Of a DNA stretch of 45,384 nucleotides, positions 6,354 to 15,674 are shown in pieces; the first letter of the stretch is position 1; the number at the start of each line of letters is the position of its first letter. Below the pieces are notes generated by a model, which was not told where the DNA came from, made no database searches, and saw only the letters and a program-made list of their open reading frames with translations. The stretch spans positions 122,672 to 168,055 of the forward strand of contig CAJARJ010000013.1 in assembly GCA_903944345.1 (NCBI GenBank), read 5' to 3'. This stretch comes from Candidatus Omnitrophota bacterium. Its GTDB lineage: Bacteria; Omnitrophota; Gorgyraeia; Zapsychrales; Fredricksoniimonadaceae. The position numbers and the translations under genes were made by a program.

Positions 6354-6412
6354 GTGACACACAGAATTGTTTATTATGGCACTGAATGTCAGAAAACAAT
6401 TCTGTGTGTCAC
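6354..6412. repeat. 59-nt REPIN-like inverted pair
   Basis: 19-bp perfect arms, centre as in the copies at 3539 and 4206. On its right the outer edge is partly repeated (CCAATTATTCCAATTATT), and the stop of the phosphoglycosyl transferase gene follows at 6428. The sequence TTGTTT-17-TAATAA inside it, minus strand, could act as a weak promoter. Confidence 0.93.
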
Positions 6413-6427
6413 CAATTATTCCAATTA

Positions 6428-6991
6428 TTAGTGCGAAACGCCTTCTTTTTTCAGGACTTTGAAAACCGTGAGGAAAAGAATTTTGATGTCCAGCCAGAAA
6501 CTCTGGTGCTTGAGGTAATACGCATCGAAATCAACCTTGACGGGAATAGGCAATTCGTCGCGCCCGTTGATCTGCGCCCAGCCGGTTATTCCGGGTACCA
6601 GAACATGAACTCCCTGCGCTGTGCGCAACGCCACCAGGTCATCCTGATTAAACAAAGCCGGCCTTGGCCCCACAAACGACATATCCCCTTTTATGACCGA
6701 CAACACCTGCGGCAACTCGTCCAGGCTCAGTTTGCGCAGAACCGGCCCCGGCGGGGTGAGGTAAGCGGCAGGGTCTTTCATCAAATGCGTGGCAAGCTGG
6801 GGCGTATCCACCCGCATGGTACGGTATTTGGGCATCCTGAAAATTGTATTATTTATCCCGACACGATCTGACCAGTACAACACCGGCCCGCGCGAAGTCA
6901 GTTTAACGATCAGGGCAATAACCAGCATCGGCAAAGCCAACACTCCAAGCAAAACCAACCCCATGACAATATCAAACATGCGTTTTATCAT
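6428..6991 (-). CDS. monotopic phosphoglycosyl transferase (initiating sugar transferase)
   Basis: A 187-aa bacterial sugar transferase that should start repeat-unit synthesis by moving a sugar-1-phosphate from UDP-sugar to undecaprenyl phosphate at the inner membrane. Seen: a re-entrant N-terminal hydrophobic segment (residues 8-30), RVGINNTIFRMPKYRTMRVD, the catalytic Asp-Glu pair in SLDELPQVLSVIKGDMSFVG (D91/E92), PRPAL and PGITGWAQINGRDELP. The size is that of the short PglC/WreU class, without the large N-terminal domain of WbaP/WcaJ. It overlaps the upstream SDR gene by 4 nt, a pairing that in other loci marks QuiNAc or Fuc2NAc initiation. Confidence 0.93.
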   Translation of the reverse strand: MIKRMFDIVMGLVLLGVLALPMLVIALIVKLTSRGPVLYWSDRVGINNTIFRMPKYRTMRVDTPQLATHLMKDPAAYLTPPGPVLRKLSLDELPQVLSVIKGDMSFVGPRPALFNQDDLVALRTAQGVHVLVPGITGWAQINGRDELPIPVKVDFDAYYLKHQSFWLDIKILFLTVFKVLKKEGVSH

Positions 6992-7932
6992 ATCTTCTCA
7001 CCCGTTACAGTTGCCCGAATACCCTGCTCCAGCGTGTAGGGCGGAGTCCAGCCCAGCAAACGACGGATCTTCCCGCTGTCCACACACAAAGATCCGGTCA
7101 ATTTTTGCACATCCTTCGCCCGTCCCATCAGCGTGAAGATCAATCCGAACACCCATTCCGGCACATAAAACAAGCGGGCCGGACGAGACAAACTGCGTGC
7201 CATTAACCTGATGAGTTCCGGGGTGGAAACATCCTCTCCGTCACTCACCAGAAAAACTTCCCCCGCCGCGCGGGGATGACGCATACACTCCAACATAGCC
7301 GAAGCCAGATTATCGACATAGACAAAACTACGCTTGTTGTGCAATCCGGCCAGCGGTAAAGGCCAACCCGATGCCGCGAGCCGCAACAACCCCCTGAAAT
7401 TTGCCTTTACCCCCGGACCATAAACCAAAGGCGGTCGTACAATAACTATTTCCAAAGAAGTCCCCGAGGCAACAGTCCGCAAAGCTTCTTCCGCATCCCG
7501 CTTGCTTGTGCCGTAAATATCCTGCGGATCGGGAGCGTCCTGTTCCGTAAACGACTGCGTTGTCTGTTCGCCATTGACCTTGACCGAACTGACATAAACC
7601 AATCGACGCACCTTCGAAGCCAAAGCGGCCTGCGCCAAAGAACGCACAGCATCAACATTAACTTTACGCACACGACCGGCAAAGGACGGATCTTTACCCG
7701 ACACAACATGCGCCAAAGCGGCCAGATGAACCACAACATCAACCCCGGCCAAGGCTTTCTGCCAGTCTGTATCCGGCCCGATATCTCCGACAACAACCTG
7801 CTCTGTACCAGCCACAAGGTCACCCGTCAACGGACGGCGCACGGCAAGACGGGGCTGATACCCCGAAGCCAGAAGCGCTTTAAGAAATCTTTGACCAATA
7901 AAACCGGTTGCGCCGGTAAGAAGAATTTTCAT
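6988..7932 (-). CDS. NAD-dependent epimerase/reductase (WreQ/WbpV-like)
   Basis: A 314-aa extended short-chain dehydrogenase. Seen: the nucleotide-binding motif LLTGATGFIGQRFL (residues 4-17), VHLAALAHVV, SSVKVNG, the catalytic pair in IYGTSKRDAEE (Y140, K144) and RPPLVYGPGVK. Proteins of this subgroup next to a monotopic sugar transferase reduce UDP-4-keto-6-deoxy-GlcNAc to UDP-QuiNAc or a related sugar (WreQ/WbpV); a UDP-glucose 4-epimerase is the alternative. Overlaps both neighbours by 4 nt, so translational coupling is likely. Confidence 0.85.
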   Translation of the reverse strand: MKILLTGATGFIGQRFLKALLASGYQPRLAVRRPLTGDLVAGTEQVVVGDIGPDTDWQKALAGVDVVVHLAALAHVVSGKDPSFAGRVRKVNVDAVRSLAQAALASKVRRLVYVSSVKVNGEQTTQSFTEQDAPDPQDIYGTSKRDAEEALRTVASGTSLEIVIVRPPLVYGPGVKANFRGLLRLAASGWPLPLAGLHNKRSFVYVDNLASAMLECMRHPRAAGEVFLVSDGEDVSTPELIRLMARSLSRPARLFYVPEWVFGLIFTLMGRAKDVQKLTGSLCVDSGKIRRLLGWTPPYTLEQGIRATVTGEKI

Positions 7933-8693
7933 AACAGTGCCGAAGGCCGACTAAAAACCTGTCTAAACCGGTCAATGACTTTGTAGAGGAACAATAACGG
8001 TGACACTTTCACGCCATTCTTTTTTAACGTTTGAATAATCGCCTGATTCTGACGGACAACATTCTTTAAACTATTATTTGAAAATCCACCGGTTCTCATC
8101 TTTACAAGCACCTGTGGAATATAGACCGACTTTATCCGATGCTTGTAAAGAAAACGGAACAACAATTCGTGATCTGTACCGATTGAAACATTGAGATCAA
8201 AAACTCCGTATTTCTGATAAACGCAACGCCTGACAAAGAAAGTCGGATGCGCCGGCATCCAGCCGCGCTCAAAAAGAAACGGCCGGTAGTCACAGGACTT
8301 CCAGTAACGGACAACCTTATCGGTATTTTCCCGATCAACATAAACCAGATCTGCATAACAGCAATCGGTTCCGGGCTGGCTCATAACCTGCATAACTTGC
8401 TCAATAACCCGGTCATTGGCATAAAAATCATCCGAATTAAGAATACCCACCACATCCCCGGTGGCCATGGCAATGCCTTTGTTCATGGCATCATAAATTC
8501 CTTTGTCGGGTTCGCTGACAAACTTGGCGATCTTGTTGCCATAAGAACGGACAATATCCACCGTGCCATCCGTCGAAGCACCATCAACTATGATATATTC
8601 GATATTTCCATAGGTCTGCGACAAAACGCTTTGAATCGCGTCTTTTATCGTCGCGCTGGAATTATATACGACGGTGATGATGGAAATTTTCAT
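7929..8693 (-). CDS. family 2 glycosyltransferase
   Basis: A 254-aa GT-A fold transferase. Seen: ISIITVVYNSSATIKDAIQS, IIVDGASTDGTVDIV, the nucleotide-sugar/metal site VVGILNSDDFYAND (DD near residues 87-88), and MPAHPTFFVRRCVYQKYG with IGTDHELLFRF, typical of the WcaA/WcaE-like group that transfers a sugar to a lipid-linked intermediate. No membrane segment, so cytoplasmic and presumably membrane-associated. Follows the FucNAc synthesis genes, so it may use a dideoxy or amino sugar; the substrate cannot be read from sequence. Confidence 0.9.
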   Translation of the reverse strand: MKISIITVVYNSSATIKDAIQSVLSQTYGNIEYIIVDGASTDGTVDIVRSYGNKIAKFVSEPDKGIYDAMNKGIAMATGDVVGILNSDDFYANDRVIEQVMQVMSQPGTDCCYADLVYVDRENTDKVVRYWKSCDYRPFLFERGWMPAHPTFFVRRCVYQKYGVFDLNVSIGTDHELLFRFLYKHRIKSVYIPQVLVKMRTGGFSNNSLKNVVRQNQAIIQTLKKNGVKVSPLLFLYKVIDRFRQVFSRPSALL

Positions 8694-8719
8694 AAATTAT
8701 TAAAGTCATTCCGTCCTGT

Positions 8720-9847
8720 TTAATTCTTTCCCCACACCACACGGTTAACGTAATCCGTGTAGCTCAGGATAATTTCAAGAACCTTGCGCGAAACATCCGG
8801 CATGGAATAATCAGCAACCGGGCGCATACAACTTCTGTCCTGACTGTCCAGAACCGCCAGCCCTTGCAATATCCGCTCTTTTTTAAGGCCCACCATCATG
8901 ACCGCCGCCTCTTCCATAGCCTCTGGCCTCTCATGCGCCTGACGGATATTAAGCGCCCTGAATTTCAGTATCGACGACTCTTCGCTGATAGTACCGCTAT
9001 CGCTTAACACCGCCTTCGACGACATTTGCAATTTATTGTAATCAATAAAGCCCAACGGTTTCAACGTCCGGACGAGCGGATTAAAACTCACCCCGCGGGC
9101 CTCAATCATCTTGCGGGTTCGGGGATGAGTGCTTACAATCACCGGCAACCGGTACGTTTCGGCGACCGCATTGAGGCTGTTGACCCAATCGGTAAAATTT
9201 ATTTCGGAACTAATATTTTCCTCCCGGTGAGCCGACACAACAAAAAAACTACCTTCTGTCAGCCCAAGCCTTGCAAGCACATCAGAAGCCACAATATCCG
9301 CTCGTCTGGAAGAAAGCACCTCAAACATCGGACTGCCTGTTTTAATAACCCTGTCCGCCGGCAAACCTTCGCGGAGCAGATACTCTCTGGCAATATCGCT
9401 ATATGGCATGTTGACGTCGGAAATATGATCAACAATCTTGCGGTTTGTTTCTTCGGGCACTCTCTGGTCGAAACAACGGTTACCGGCTTCCATATGAAAC
9501 ACCGGTATACGCCGCCGCTTGGCCGCTATGGCGCAAAGACAGCTGTTGGTGTCTCCCAGAACCAAAAACGCTTCGGGCTGTACTTTTTCGAGGACCTGTT
9601 CGATTCTAATAAGAATATTGCCAACCGTTTCCACGGGAGCGCCCGCAGCCGCTTCCAGAAAATAGTCTGGTTTCCTCAGATTGAGGTCTTTAAAAAATAT
9701 CTCGTTAAGTTCGTAATCGTAATTCTGGCCGGTATGCACCAGAACATGCTCGATAGCAGACGATGCCTCCAGGGCCCGAATAACAGCAGAAAGCCTTATG
9801 ATCTCCGGCCTTGTGCCAACAACTGTCATCACTTTTAAACGTTTCAT
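8720..9847 (-). CDS. capG: UDP-GlcNAc 2-epimerase family, CapG/FnlC-type
   Basis: A 375-aa WecB-like epimerase. Seen: MTVVGTRPEIIRLSAVIRAL, VHTGQNYDYELNEIFF, LVLGDTNSCLCAIAAKRR, HMEAGNRCFDQRVPEETNR, SAHREENISSE and SDSGTISEESSI. With the two upstream genes it forms the complete three-enzyme set for UDP-L-FucNAc, in which this enzyme does the last C2 epimerisation (UDP-L-PneNAc to UDP-L-FucNAc). The motif HMEAGNRCFDQRVPEE distinguishes the CapG/WbjD subgroup from the ManNAc-forming WecB, which is supported by context. ATG at 9847 follows AGGAT. Confidence 0.93.
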   Translation of the reverse strand: MKRLKVMTVVGTRPEIIRLSAVIRALEASSAIEHVLVHTGQNYDYELNEIFFKDLNLRKPDYFLEAAAGAPVETVGNILIRIEQVLEKVQPEAFLVLGDTNSCLCAIAAKRRRIPVFHMEAGNRCFDQRVPEETNRKIVDHISDVNMPYSDIAREYLLREGLPADRVIKTGSPMFEVLSSRRADIVASDVLARLGLTEGSFFVVSAHREENISSEINFTDWVNSLNAVAETYRLPVIVSTHPRTRKMIEARGVSFNPLVRTLKPLGFIDYNKLQMSSKAVLSDSGTISEESSILKFRALNIRQAHERPEAMEEAAVMMVGLKKERILQGLAVLDSQDRSCMRPVADYSMPDVSRKVLEIILSYTDYVNRVVWGKN

Positions 9848-9853
9848 ATCCTG

Positions 9854-10963
9854 CTATACCTCCAGAAAATTTGTATCGGGTTTTTCGGGATTAAAGCATT
9901 CATTGACCCACATGATGGTTACCATATCGCAGGTGCCGGTATTGGAAATGTTATGCGTGTATCCGGGAGGAATATCAACCACCTGCAAACGACTGCCGCT
10001 GACTTTATACTCGATAACCTGCGCATCGTCAGGCCGGCGGAACCTTATAACCCCCTCACCACTGACCACCAGAAACTTTTCGTTCTTGGTATGGTGCCAG
10101 TGGTTCCCTTTGGTAATGCCCGGCCTTGAAATATTAACCGAAACCTGGCCGCGTTCGGCGGTACGGATAAATTCGGTAAAAGATCCCCGGGCATCCACGT
10201 TCATTTTAAGGTCATACAAAAAGTTATTCTCCGGCAAAAAACTCAGATAAGTGGCATACAGTTTACGGGTTAACCCGTCAGACATGTCGGGAACATCCAG
10301 ACTGGTACGACTGCGGGCAAACCCTCTTATTAATTCAGCCAACTGGCCCAGCTTGACCTGATAGGTAACAGGAACCACACAAAACCCGTTCTCATACGCA
10401 GGAACACCACTTAGCACTTTCACAAACTCTTCAAGAAGATCATCAATATAACAAAGGGTTAACAAAGCCTCGGGATCGTTGACAACAATGTCCTGGCCGC
10501 GGGCAATATTATGACAAAACGTAGCCACAACCGTGTTGTAATTGGGCCGGCTCCACTTGCCAAACATGTTCGGAAGCCGGTATACGTAAACCATTACCCC
10601 GGTCTTGCGGCTATAATCAAAAAGCAGGTCTTCTCCGGCTTTCTTGCTCTTACCATAAGGGTTGTCTTTTTCTGCCTGAACAGAAGACGTTATAAGGATC
10701 GGAGCTTTATTCCCGTTTTTTTCGAGCAGGTCAAGCAATTGCGCTGTAAGTCCAAAATTCCCTTCCATAAACTCTTTTTCATCTTTAGGGCGGTTAACCC
10801 CGGCCAGATGATAAACAAAACCGCATTCCTTCGCGTACTCTTCCAGCTTCTCCGGCGGAGTATCTACATCAAATTCAAGAATATCGGCAACTTTCCGGCT
10901 CTTTAATTCGGCCACCAGATTTTTTCCTATAAACCCGCGCGCGCCGGTAACCAGTATTTTCAT
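9854..10963 (-). CDS. capF: CapF/FnlB-type bifunctional reductase/epimerase
   Basis: A 369-aa two-domain enzyme. N-terminal SDR domain (KILVTGARGFIGKNLVAEL, YHLAGVNRP, NPYGKSKKAGED) and C-terminal cupin domain (FTEFIRTAERGQVSVN, GNHWHHTKNEKFLVVSGEG, DIPPGYTHNISNTG, with the metal-binding His cluster). The cupin epimerises C3 and the SDR reduces C4 of the CapE product. The start at 10963 overlaps the capE stop as ATGA; a TTG at 10972 is possible but unnecessary. Confidence 0.95.
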   Translation of the reverse strand: MKILVTGARGFIGKNLVAELKSRKVADILEFDVDTPPEKLEEYAKECGFVYHLAGVNRPKDEKEFMEGNFGLTAQLLDLLEKNGNKAPILITSSVQAEKDNPYGKSKKAGEDLLFDYSRKTGVMVYVYRLPNMFGKWSRPNYNTVVATFCHNIARGQDIVVNDPEALLTLCYIDDLLEEFVKVLSGVPAYENGFCVVPVTYQVKLGQLAELIRGFARSRTSLDVPDMSDGLTRKLYATYLSFLPENNFLYDLKMNVDARGSFTEFIRTAERGQVSVNISRPGITKGNHWHHTKNEKFLVVSGEGVIRFRRPDDAQVIEYKVSGSRLQVVDIPPGYTHNISNTGTCDMVTIMWVNECFNPEKPDTNFLEV

Positions 10964-11979
10964 TTCTGCCAACTTTCCAATTCGGCCCTGACATAAGCCA
11001 GCTCCAACAGTTTCTGCCTGATCTGTTCAATATTCAGCCGTTGGGTATTATGCGAATTGTATTCTTCTTCAAAATTGAGCTTCTTGTCGCCCTCAACAAA
11101 AAACTTGTCATAGTTAAGGTCGCGCTGGTCGGCTGGCACGCGGTAAAACCCACCCATATCCTCGGCCACAATATGCTCCTCACGAGTTAGCAGGGTTTCG
11201 TAGAGTTTCTCGCCATGGCGGGTACCGATAAGCCTGATCTCGTTATTTGCCTTAAAAAGTTCTTTTAGCGCCTGGGCCAGATCGGCTATGGTGGAAGCCG
11301 GAGACTTCTGCACCATAATGTCGCCCGCATTGGCATTATTAAAGGCAAACACCACCAGTTCTACCGCTTCTTCCAGGCTCATCAGAAAACGTGTCATATT
11401 GGGGTCGGTTACCGTCAGCGGCTTGCCCGTCTTGATCTGGTCGATAAACAAAGGAATAACCGAACCGCGCGAAGCCATAACATTGCCGTAGCGTGTGCCG
11501 CATATAAGGGTATCGGCAGGATTAACCGTGCGGGACTTGGCTACAAAAACTTTTTCCATCATGGCCTTGGATATACCCATAGCGTTAATAGGGTATGCCG
11601 CCTTGTCGGTAGACAGGCAAATCACCTTGCCCACCCGGGCGGCAATGGCCGCATCGAGTACATTATCGGTACCGATCACATTGGTGCGTACCGCCTCCAT
11701 CGGAAAAAACTCGCAGGAAGGAACCTGTTTGAGAGCCGCGGCATGAAACACATAATCCACGCCATACATGGCTTCTTTTACCGACTGAAAACTGCGCACA
11801 TCCCCGATATAAAACTTGATCTTGGGGTTCTGGTACAAAACACGCATGTCGTGCTGTTTTTTCTCATCCCGGGAAAAAATGCGGATTTCGGCAATATCGG
11901 TTTTTAGAAAACGATCCAGTACCGCGTTGCCGAAGGAGCCTGTTCCGCCGGTAATAAGAAGTGTTTTATTATTAAACAT
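10960..11979 (-). CDS. capE: UDP-GlcNAc 4,6-dehydratase/5-epimerase, CapE/FnlA-type
   Basis: A 339-aa SDR of the inverting dehydratase class. Seen: TLLITGGTGSFGNAVLDRFL, IRIFSRDEKKQHDMR, VFHAAALKQVPSCEFFPMEA, ICLSTDKAAYPINAMGISKA (the CapE-type active site with MxxxK instead of YxxxK) and GTRYGNVMASRGSVIP. It makes UDP-2-acetamido-2,6-dideoxy-beta-L-arabino-hexos-4-ulose for CapF and CapG. The ATG at 11979 has a good GGAG 7 nt upstream; the in-frame start at 11991 lacks one. Confidence 0.95.
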   Translation of the reverse strand: MFNNKTLLITGGTGSFGNAVLDRFLKTDIAEIRIFSRDEKKQHDMRVLYQNPKIKFYIGDVRSFQSVKEAMYGVDYVFHAAALKQVPSCEFFPMEAVRTNVIGTDNVLDAAIAARVGKVICLSTDKAAYPINAMGISKAMMEKVFVAKSRTVNPADTLICGTRYGNVMASRGSVIPLFIDQIKTGKPLTVTDPNMTRFLMSLEEAVELVVFAFNNANAGDIMVQKSPASTIADLAQALKELFKANNEIRLIGTRHGEKLYETLLTREEHIVAEDMGGFYRVPADQRDLNYDKFFVEGDKKLNFEEEYNSHNTQRLNIEQIRQKLLELAYVRAELESWQK

Positions 11980-12021
11980 ATATCTCCACAAATTATTAAA
12001 ACTATAAGATTCTATGAGTAT

Positions 12022-13371
12022 TCACGCATCTATCGAAGCAGGCTGCTCCATCGACCTGACAATCCGAGCTACGAAGACATCCTGAAAAACTTTAATATCG
12101 TGATTCATTCTCAGACACTCTGCAGAACGTTGTGCAAGATGTTGTTTCAAAGGAACTTCTTCAAGAAGTCTCATAACTGCAGCTGAAAGAACAACCAGGT
12201 CCCTCTGCGAGACAACCATCCCCCACCCATTAGAACTAGCGTATTCCATACTTCCGGCATAGTCAGGACCGTAGAGCAATACCGGACGTTCTGCCATCAT
12301 ATACAAATGGCACTTGGTCGAGATGGATAAACTCAGCTTTGCTTGATCCACATTAAATGACTCCGGGAGAAACAAAATGTCCGCGCTTTTTAGAACCCTC
12401 CCCAAATCTTCGTGAGACGGCAACGGGAAGAAACGAACAACTGTGCTTGTTCTTATCTCTTCTGGAATCTCCTTAGGCAAACCGGTACAATAGACATCCA
12501 AAACAACCGGAACCCCATTTTTTCGCAGGGAGAGGATGGCTTTATATAAATCCGCAATACATTCATGACGATTCAGACCCAAGCTTCCTGTAAATATAAT
12601 CCTCTTATTATCAGAATCAAGATTTTCTGCGAAAACCCTAAATCGGTTAACATCATCCAGATGATATGTTACATGAAACGACACCCCGTAACGCCTCTGA
12701 TATTCATTTTTCATCTTTTCTCCAAAAGCAAAACACAAAGACGACCTGGAAACAAGTTTTTGAACCTCACGTCTTAATATCCATCCAGCAAGAGAATTTT
12801 TGTAGGTAAATGCCGGCCAATCGTCAGTAGTTTGAAAACAGATTGGGATATTAAGTTTCTTTGAGATTAATAAAGGCAGGACAGTAAAGCCCAAAGAATA
12901 CCCCTGGCAATAGATTATATCCGGCTTGAAATCACTGACAAATTTCTGCAATGGTTTAGACAGACGAACAAAAAAAAGAAGCTCCCAGAGACCCGAGGAT
13001 ACCAGAGTGTCACCGAAGAATTTCTTGGTCATCTTCAACAATCTTGCAAAAAATGATTTGCTGGTGCCGTGCGAAGGCTCAGAAATGTCTTCCATCTTGA
13101 CCATCTTAAACACTGTTTTTCTTATGTTTAAGAAAACTCCACCCAGAAACCTGTCACATTCACTTAGACGGTAGTAACTTCCACAAAACTCACCTTCCCC
13201 TGAAGGGTCAGCATTGGCATGAACCTGGGCCAAGTCTTTCTTGTCCCAACTTCCAAACTGAGCACGGAATAACAAGTTTACAGGATCGTCTTTCCTGATC
13301 TTCGTCATTAAAACAAAAAGAATTCTTGGCAAAGACCGTCCAGTAGAAGAATTAAGTTGATTTGTTTGCAT
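12022..13371 (-). CDS. GT4-like glycosyltransferase
   Basis: A 449-aa GT-B type protein. Seen: an acceptor-side N-terminal domain with IIYCQGYSLGFTVLPLLISKK and PICFQTTDDWPAFTY, then IIFTGSLGLNRHECIADLYKA and ADILFLPESFN, a GT4-like donor-side half without a clear E-x7-E. The ATG at 13371 leaves a 20-nt overlap with the upstream gene; an earlier start at 13428 would lie inside that gene and lacks support. Probably adds one sugar of the repeat unit; donor and linkage unknown. Confidence 0.8.
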   Translation of the reverse strand: MQTNQLNSSTGRSLPRILFVLMTKIRKDDPVNLLFRAQFGSWDKKDLAQVHANADPSGEGEFCGSYYRLSECDRFLGGVFLNIRKTVFKMVKMEDISEPSHGTSKSFFARLLKMTKKFFGDTLVSSGLWELLFFVRLSKPLQKFVSDFKPDIIYCQGYSLGFTVLPLLISKKLNIPICFQTTDDWPAFTYKNSLAGWILRREVQKLVSRSSLCFAFGEKMKNEYQRRYGVSFHVTYHLDDVNRFRVFAENLDSDNKRIIFTGSLGLNRHECIADLYKAILSLRKNGVPVVLDVYCTGLPKEIPEEIRTSTVVRFFPLPSHEDLGRVLKSADILFLPESFNVDQAKLSLSISTKCHLYMMAERPVLLYGPDYAGSMEYASSNGWGMVVSQRDLVVLSAAVMRLLEEVPLKQHLAQRSAECLRMNHDIKVFQDVFVARIVRSMEQPASIDA

Positions 13372-14386
13372 AAAAAGCAAATCTCGAAAAATAATTAATG
13401 ATATTCTCATGCCAGTCATCGACATCACATATCAAGATATTCTCATTTCCCTCGATTTTGTAGCCTGAAATACCAAAAGGTGTCGTTATAAAGGGGACTT
13501 GTGCACGAAGCAGATCATGAATCTTGAGCTTTATACCACAACCGAAAAGATCCGGAACAATAAACAGAGCCTCTCCGTTGAAAGGAAAACTATCGTCCTG
13601 AAATATCCCATGCCCATAGATTCCTTTCGAAGGGGCTGTAAAAGATTTGCTGCCATTACCAAACAAATGAAATTCTATACCTGGTAAATCTTTGATAATC
13701 CTCGGAAAAATAACACTACAGAAGAAACGAAGTCCAACTTCAGTGTGTGCTGCTGAAGCACTACCAAAATGAACAAGACGGAGTTTCGAGGGCGGCTTTA
13801 TGGGACCCGTCAAAATCAAAGGAGGAACAACAGGCCAACAAACTCCCCCCAAAGAGGGAAATGCCAACCTGGCAAATGACAGTTCCTCCTCCGTTATAAA
13901 AATCGGTGACACATTTTTGTCGCGAAGTATTTCTGACTCCAGCTCGGTCATTTTGTTTAATAAATACGACATCCTAAAAGTTGAAGGGAAACGACGTTGA
14001 TCCTGTCGATATTTGGCAAAAGAATAAAAATTATGAAATCTTACATGCAGATGAACTTCTGGAAATAAATAACGTAACGCCCGATAAAATATTGTTTCAC
14101 CACAAAATATTTCTCCAAAAGATTCGCGCCCCAACGGGATAACACTATCAAGCTCATAGGCAAACACCTCAGAAGCCGGGCGACTTCGGAGTAAATTCAG
14201 AACATGCCTGAATCGTTCATGCCTCATCCGCCGCAGATACAGATAGTCTTTCCCGCCAACCATATGATCTGAATAACACACAACACAATCCTGTTCAAGG
14301 TTAGCGAAACGTGCAATGTCTGAAGCAACCGCAATCTGGAAGCCATTTCTTACACCAGGTATCTCTGGAAAAATTATTAACCTCAC
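13352..14386 (-). CDS. GT4-like glycosyltransferase
   Basis: A 344-aa protein from a GTG start with a good GGGGAGG five nt upstream. Seen: IPGVRNGFQIAVASDIARFA at the N-terminus, LRLVHFGSASAAHTEVGLRF and IEFHLFGNGSKSF in the middle, and LFGCGIKLKIHDLLRAQVPF with ITTPFGISGY in the donor half, a layout of GT4-like enzymes where 'G-x-K-x-K-hydrophobic' replaces the E-x7-E motif. Next to other transferases in the same operon, with 20 nt overlap downstream. Confidence 0.8.
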   Translation of the reverse strand: MRLIIFPEIPGVRNGFQIAVASDIARFANLEQDCVVCYSDHMVGGKDYLYLRRMRHERFRHVLNLLRSRPASEVFAYELDSVIPLGRESFGEIFCGETIFYRALRYLFPEVHLHVRFHNFYSFAKYRQDQRRFPSTFRMSYLLNKMTELESEILRDKNVSPIFITEEELSFARLAFPSLGGVCWPVVPPLILTGPIKPPSKLRLVHFGSASAAHTEVGLRFFCSVIFPRIIKDLPGIEFHLFGNGSKSFTAPSKGIYGHGIFQDDSFPFNGEALFIVPDLFGCGIKLKIHDLLRAQVPFITTPFGISGYKIEGNENILICDVDDWHENIINYFSRFAFYANKST

Positions 14387-14435
14387 GCAAACCTCCCCTA
14401 AACTTAGAAAACATCAACCACAACTAAACATTTCA

Positions 14436-15671
14436 TTACACCAAAGCAAACAGCGTTTTATAAATATCAATCTGACGTTGCGCAAGCATTGCCCGGTCAT
14501 TTCTATTCGAGGCGACAGAATGTGAATTTCTGGAAATTTGTAATGCGAGATCTTTGTCTACCAATAACCTTACCAACTGATGCGCACACATAACATCATC
14601 TCCGGGAGAAAAAAACAAACAGGATTCTTCATCTCGCCCTAACGAAGGAATCCCTCCAACATAAGATGCCACTACCGGAGTCCCCAGGATCATCGCCTCC
14701 AGCATGGCGACACAGCAAGTCTCCACAAATGTCGGAAGAAGAGCCACCGATGAACACGCTAACTCCGAGGCAATCTGATCAGCATTCAAAGCCCCCAACC
14801 AGTCCACAGAGGAGCGAAGGTCAAGCTCCTTGATCAGCAGATTTATCCATCTCACATAACCGTCCTGACGTATCCCCTGCCTTTGATGCGCCCCAGCAAT
14901 GCGCAAGCGGGCATTGGGGAACTTTCTTTTCAATCTGGCAAAAGCTTTTACAGCGACATGTAATCCCTTAAACGGTGACGTATACGCCGCAGTTGTAAAT
15001 ATTACCGGAGAATCTGGAGATTGCCAAAGAGGAGCTTTATAAAAAGCGTCTCTTAGAACAATATTTGTATCAAAAAGTTTTGCTACGGGATTAACATCAG
15101 AAATATTCGCGTATGTCCAAGGTGACTGTACACTGATAAAACGATGCCCCCGAATAATCTCGTTTTCAAAAGGAATCCAGTTGATAAAGTCCTGACAATC
15201 CGAGCTCATGGTACGGCATTTTAATATCTCCTTAATGCTAATACAGGCAAAACGCTCCCGAACCGAGAGTCCACCGTAAAAAACTTTAGCACAGGCAGAC
15301 TTCAAGCCCTGAATTTCCAACAAGGCCGGGCGCGCAATAATGCCCCTTGCGGTTAGCAAACCCCAGAAGTATTCTGCACCCCAGATATGGATTAAATCAG
15401 GAGAAAAATATTTAACTGCCGTAATAATGTCCGATAAAACGCTTTGAGAGGGTAATCCGTCTTTGCCAAATTTTAAAGCAGCAGGAATAAGCCACTGTTT
15501 AACCTGACGAAAGTCTAAACGAGTAACCTTCTTGACCGGGCCAAAAGCCATAACCCCTAATTCAATCTTACCTGTTTTCAACAACTCTTCAGCCATCGGT
15601 TGTAACCATGACCCTGTAAAAGAAGGATCCTGATCACGTAAAGGTTGGCTGCAAAACCAGAGTATTTTCAT
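14436..15671 (-). CDS. family 4 glycosyltransferase
   Basis: A 411-aa GT-B protein: ILWFCSQPLRDQDPSFTGSW at the N-terminus, FSPDLIHIWGAEYFWGLLTA in the acceptor half, PVIFTTAAYTSPFKGLHVAVK (K in a phosphate-binding position), RLRIAGAHQRQG, and the donor motif in LLPTFVETCCVAMLEAMILG and GTPVVASYVGGIPSL (E-x7-E). Retaining transferase of the repeat unit; donor unknown. It begins 3 nt after the polymerase stop. Confidence 0.92.
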   Translation of the reverse strand: MKILWFCSQPLRDQDPSFTGSWLQPMAEELLKTGKIELGVMAFGPVKKVTRLDFRQVKQWLIPAALKFGKDGLPSQSVLSDIITAVKYFSPDLIHIWGAEYFWGLLTARGIIARPALLEIQGLKSACAKVFYGGLSVRERFACISIKEILKCRTMSSDCQDFINWIPFENEIIRGHRFISVQSPWTYANISDVNPVAKLFDTNIVLRDAFYKAPLWQSPDSPVIFTTAAYTSPFKGLHVAVKAFARLKRKFPNARLRIAGAHQRQGIRQDGYVRWINLLIKELDLRSSVDWLGALNADQIASELACSSVALLPTFVETCCVAMLEAMILGTPVVASYVGGIPSLGRDEESCLFFSPGDDVMCAHQLVRLLVDKDLALQISRNSHSVASNRNDRAMLAQRQIDIYKTLFALV

Positions 15672-15674
15672 AGA

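Noticed and set aside
6354-6412. REPIN as a rho-independent terminator
   Set aside because: The stem is AT-rich with a 21-nt centre and has no T-tract after it, so there is no support for terminator function.
11288-11746. Plus-strand frames inside capE and other transferase genes
   Set aside because: Shadows of strongly conserved genes on the minus strand.
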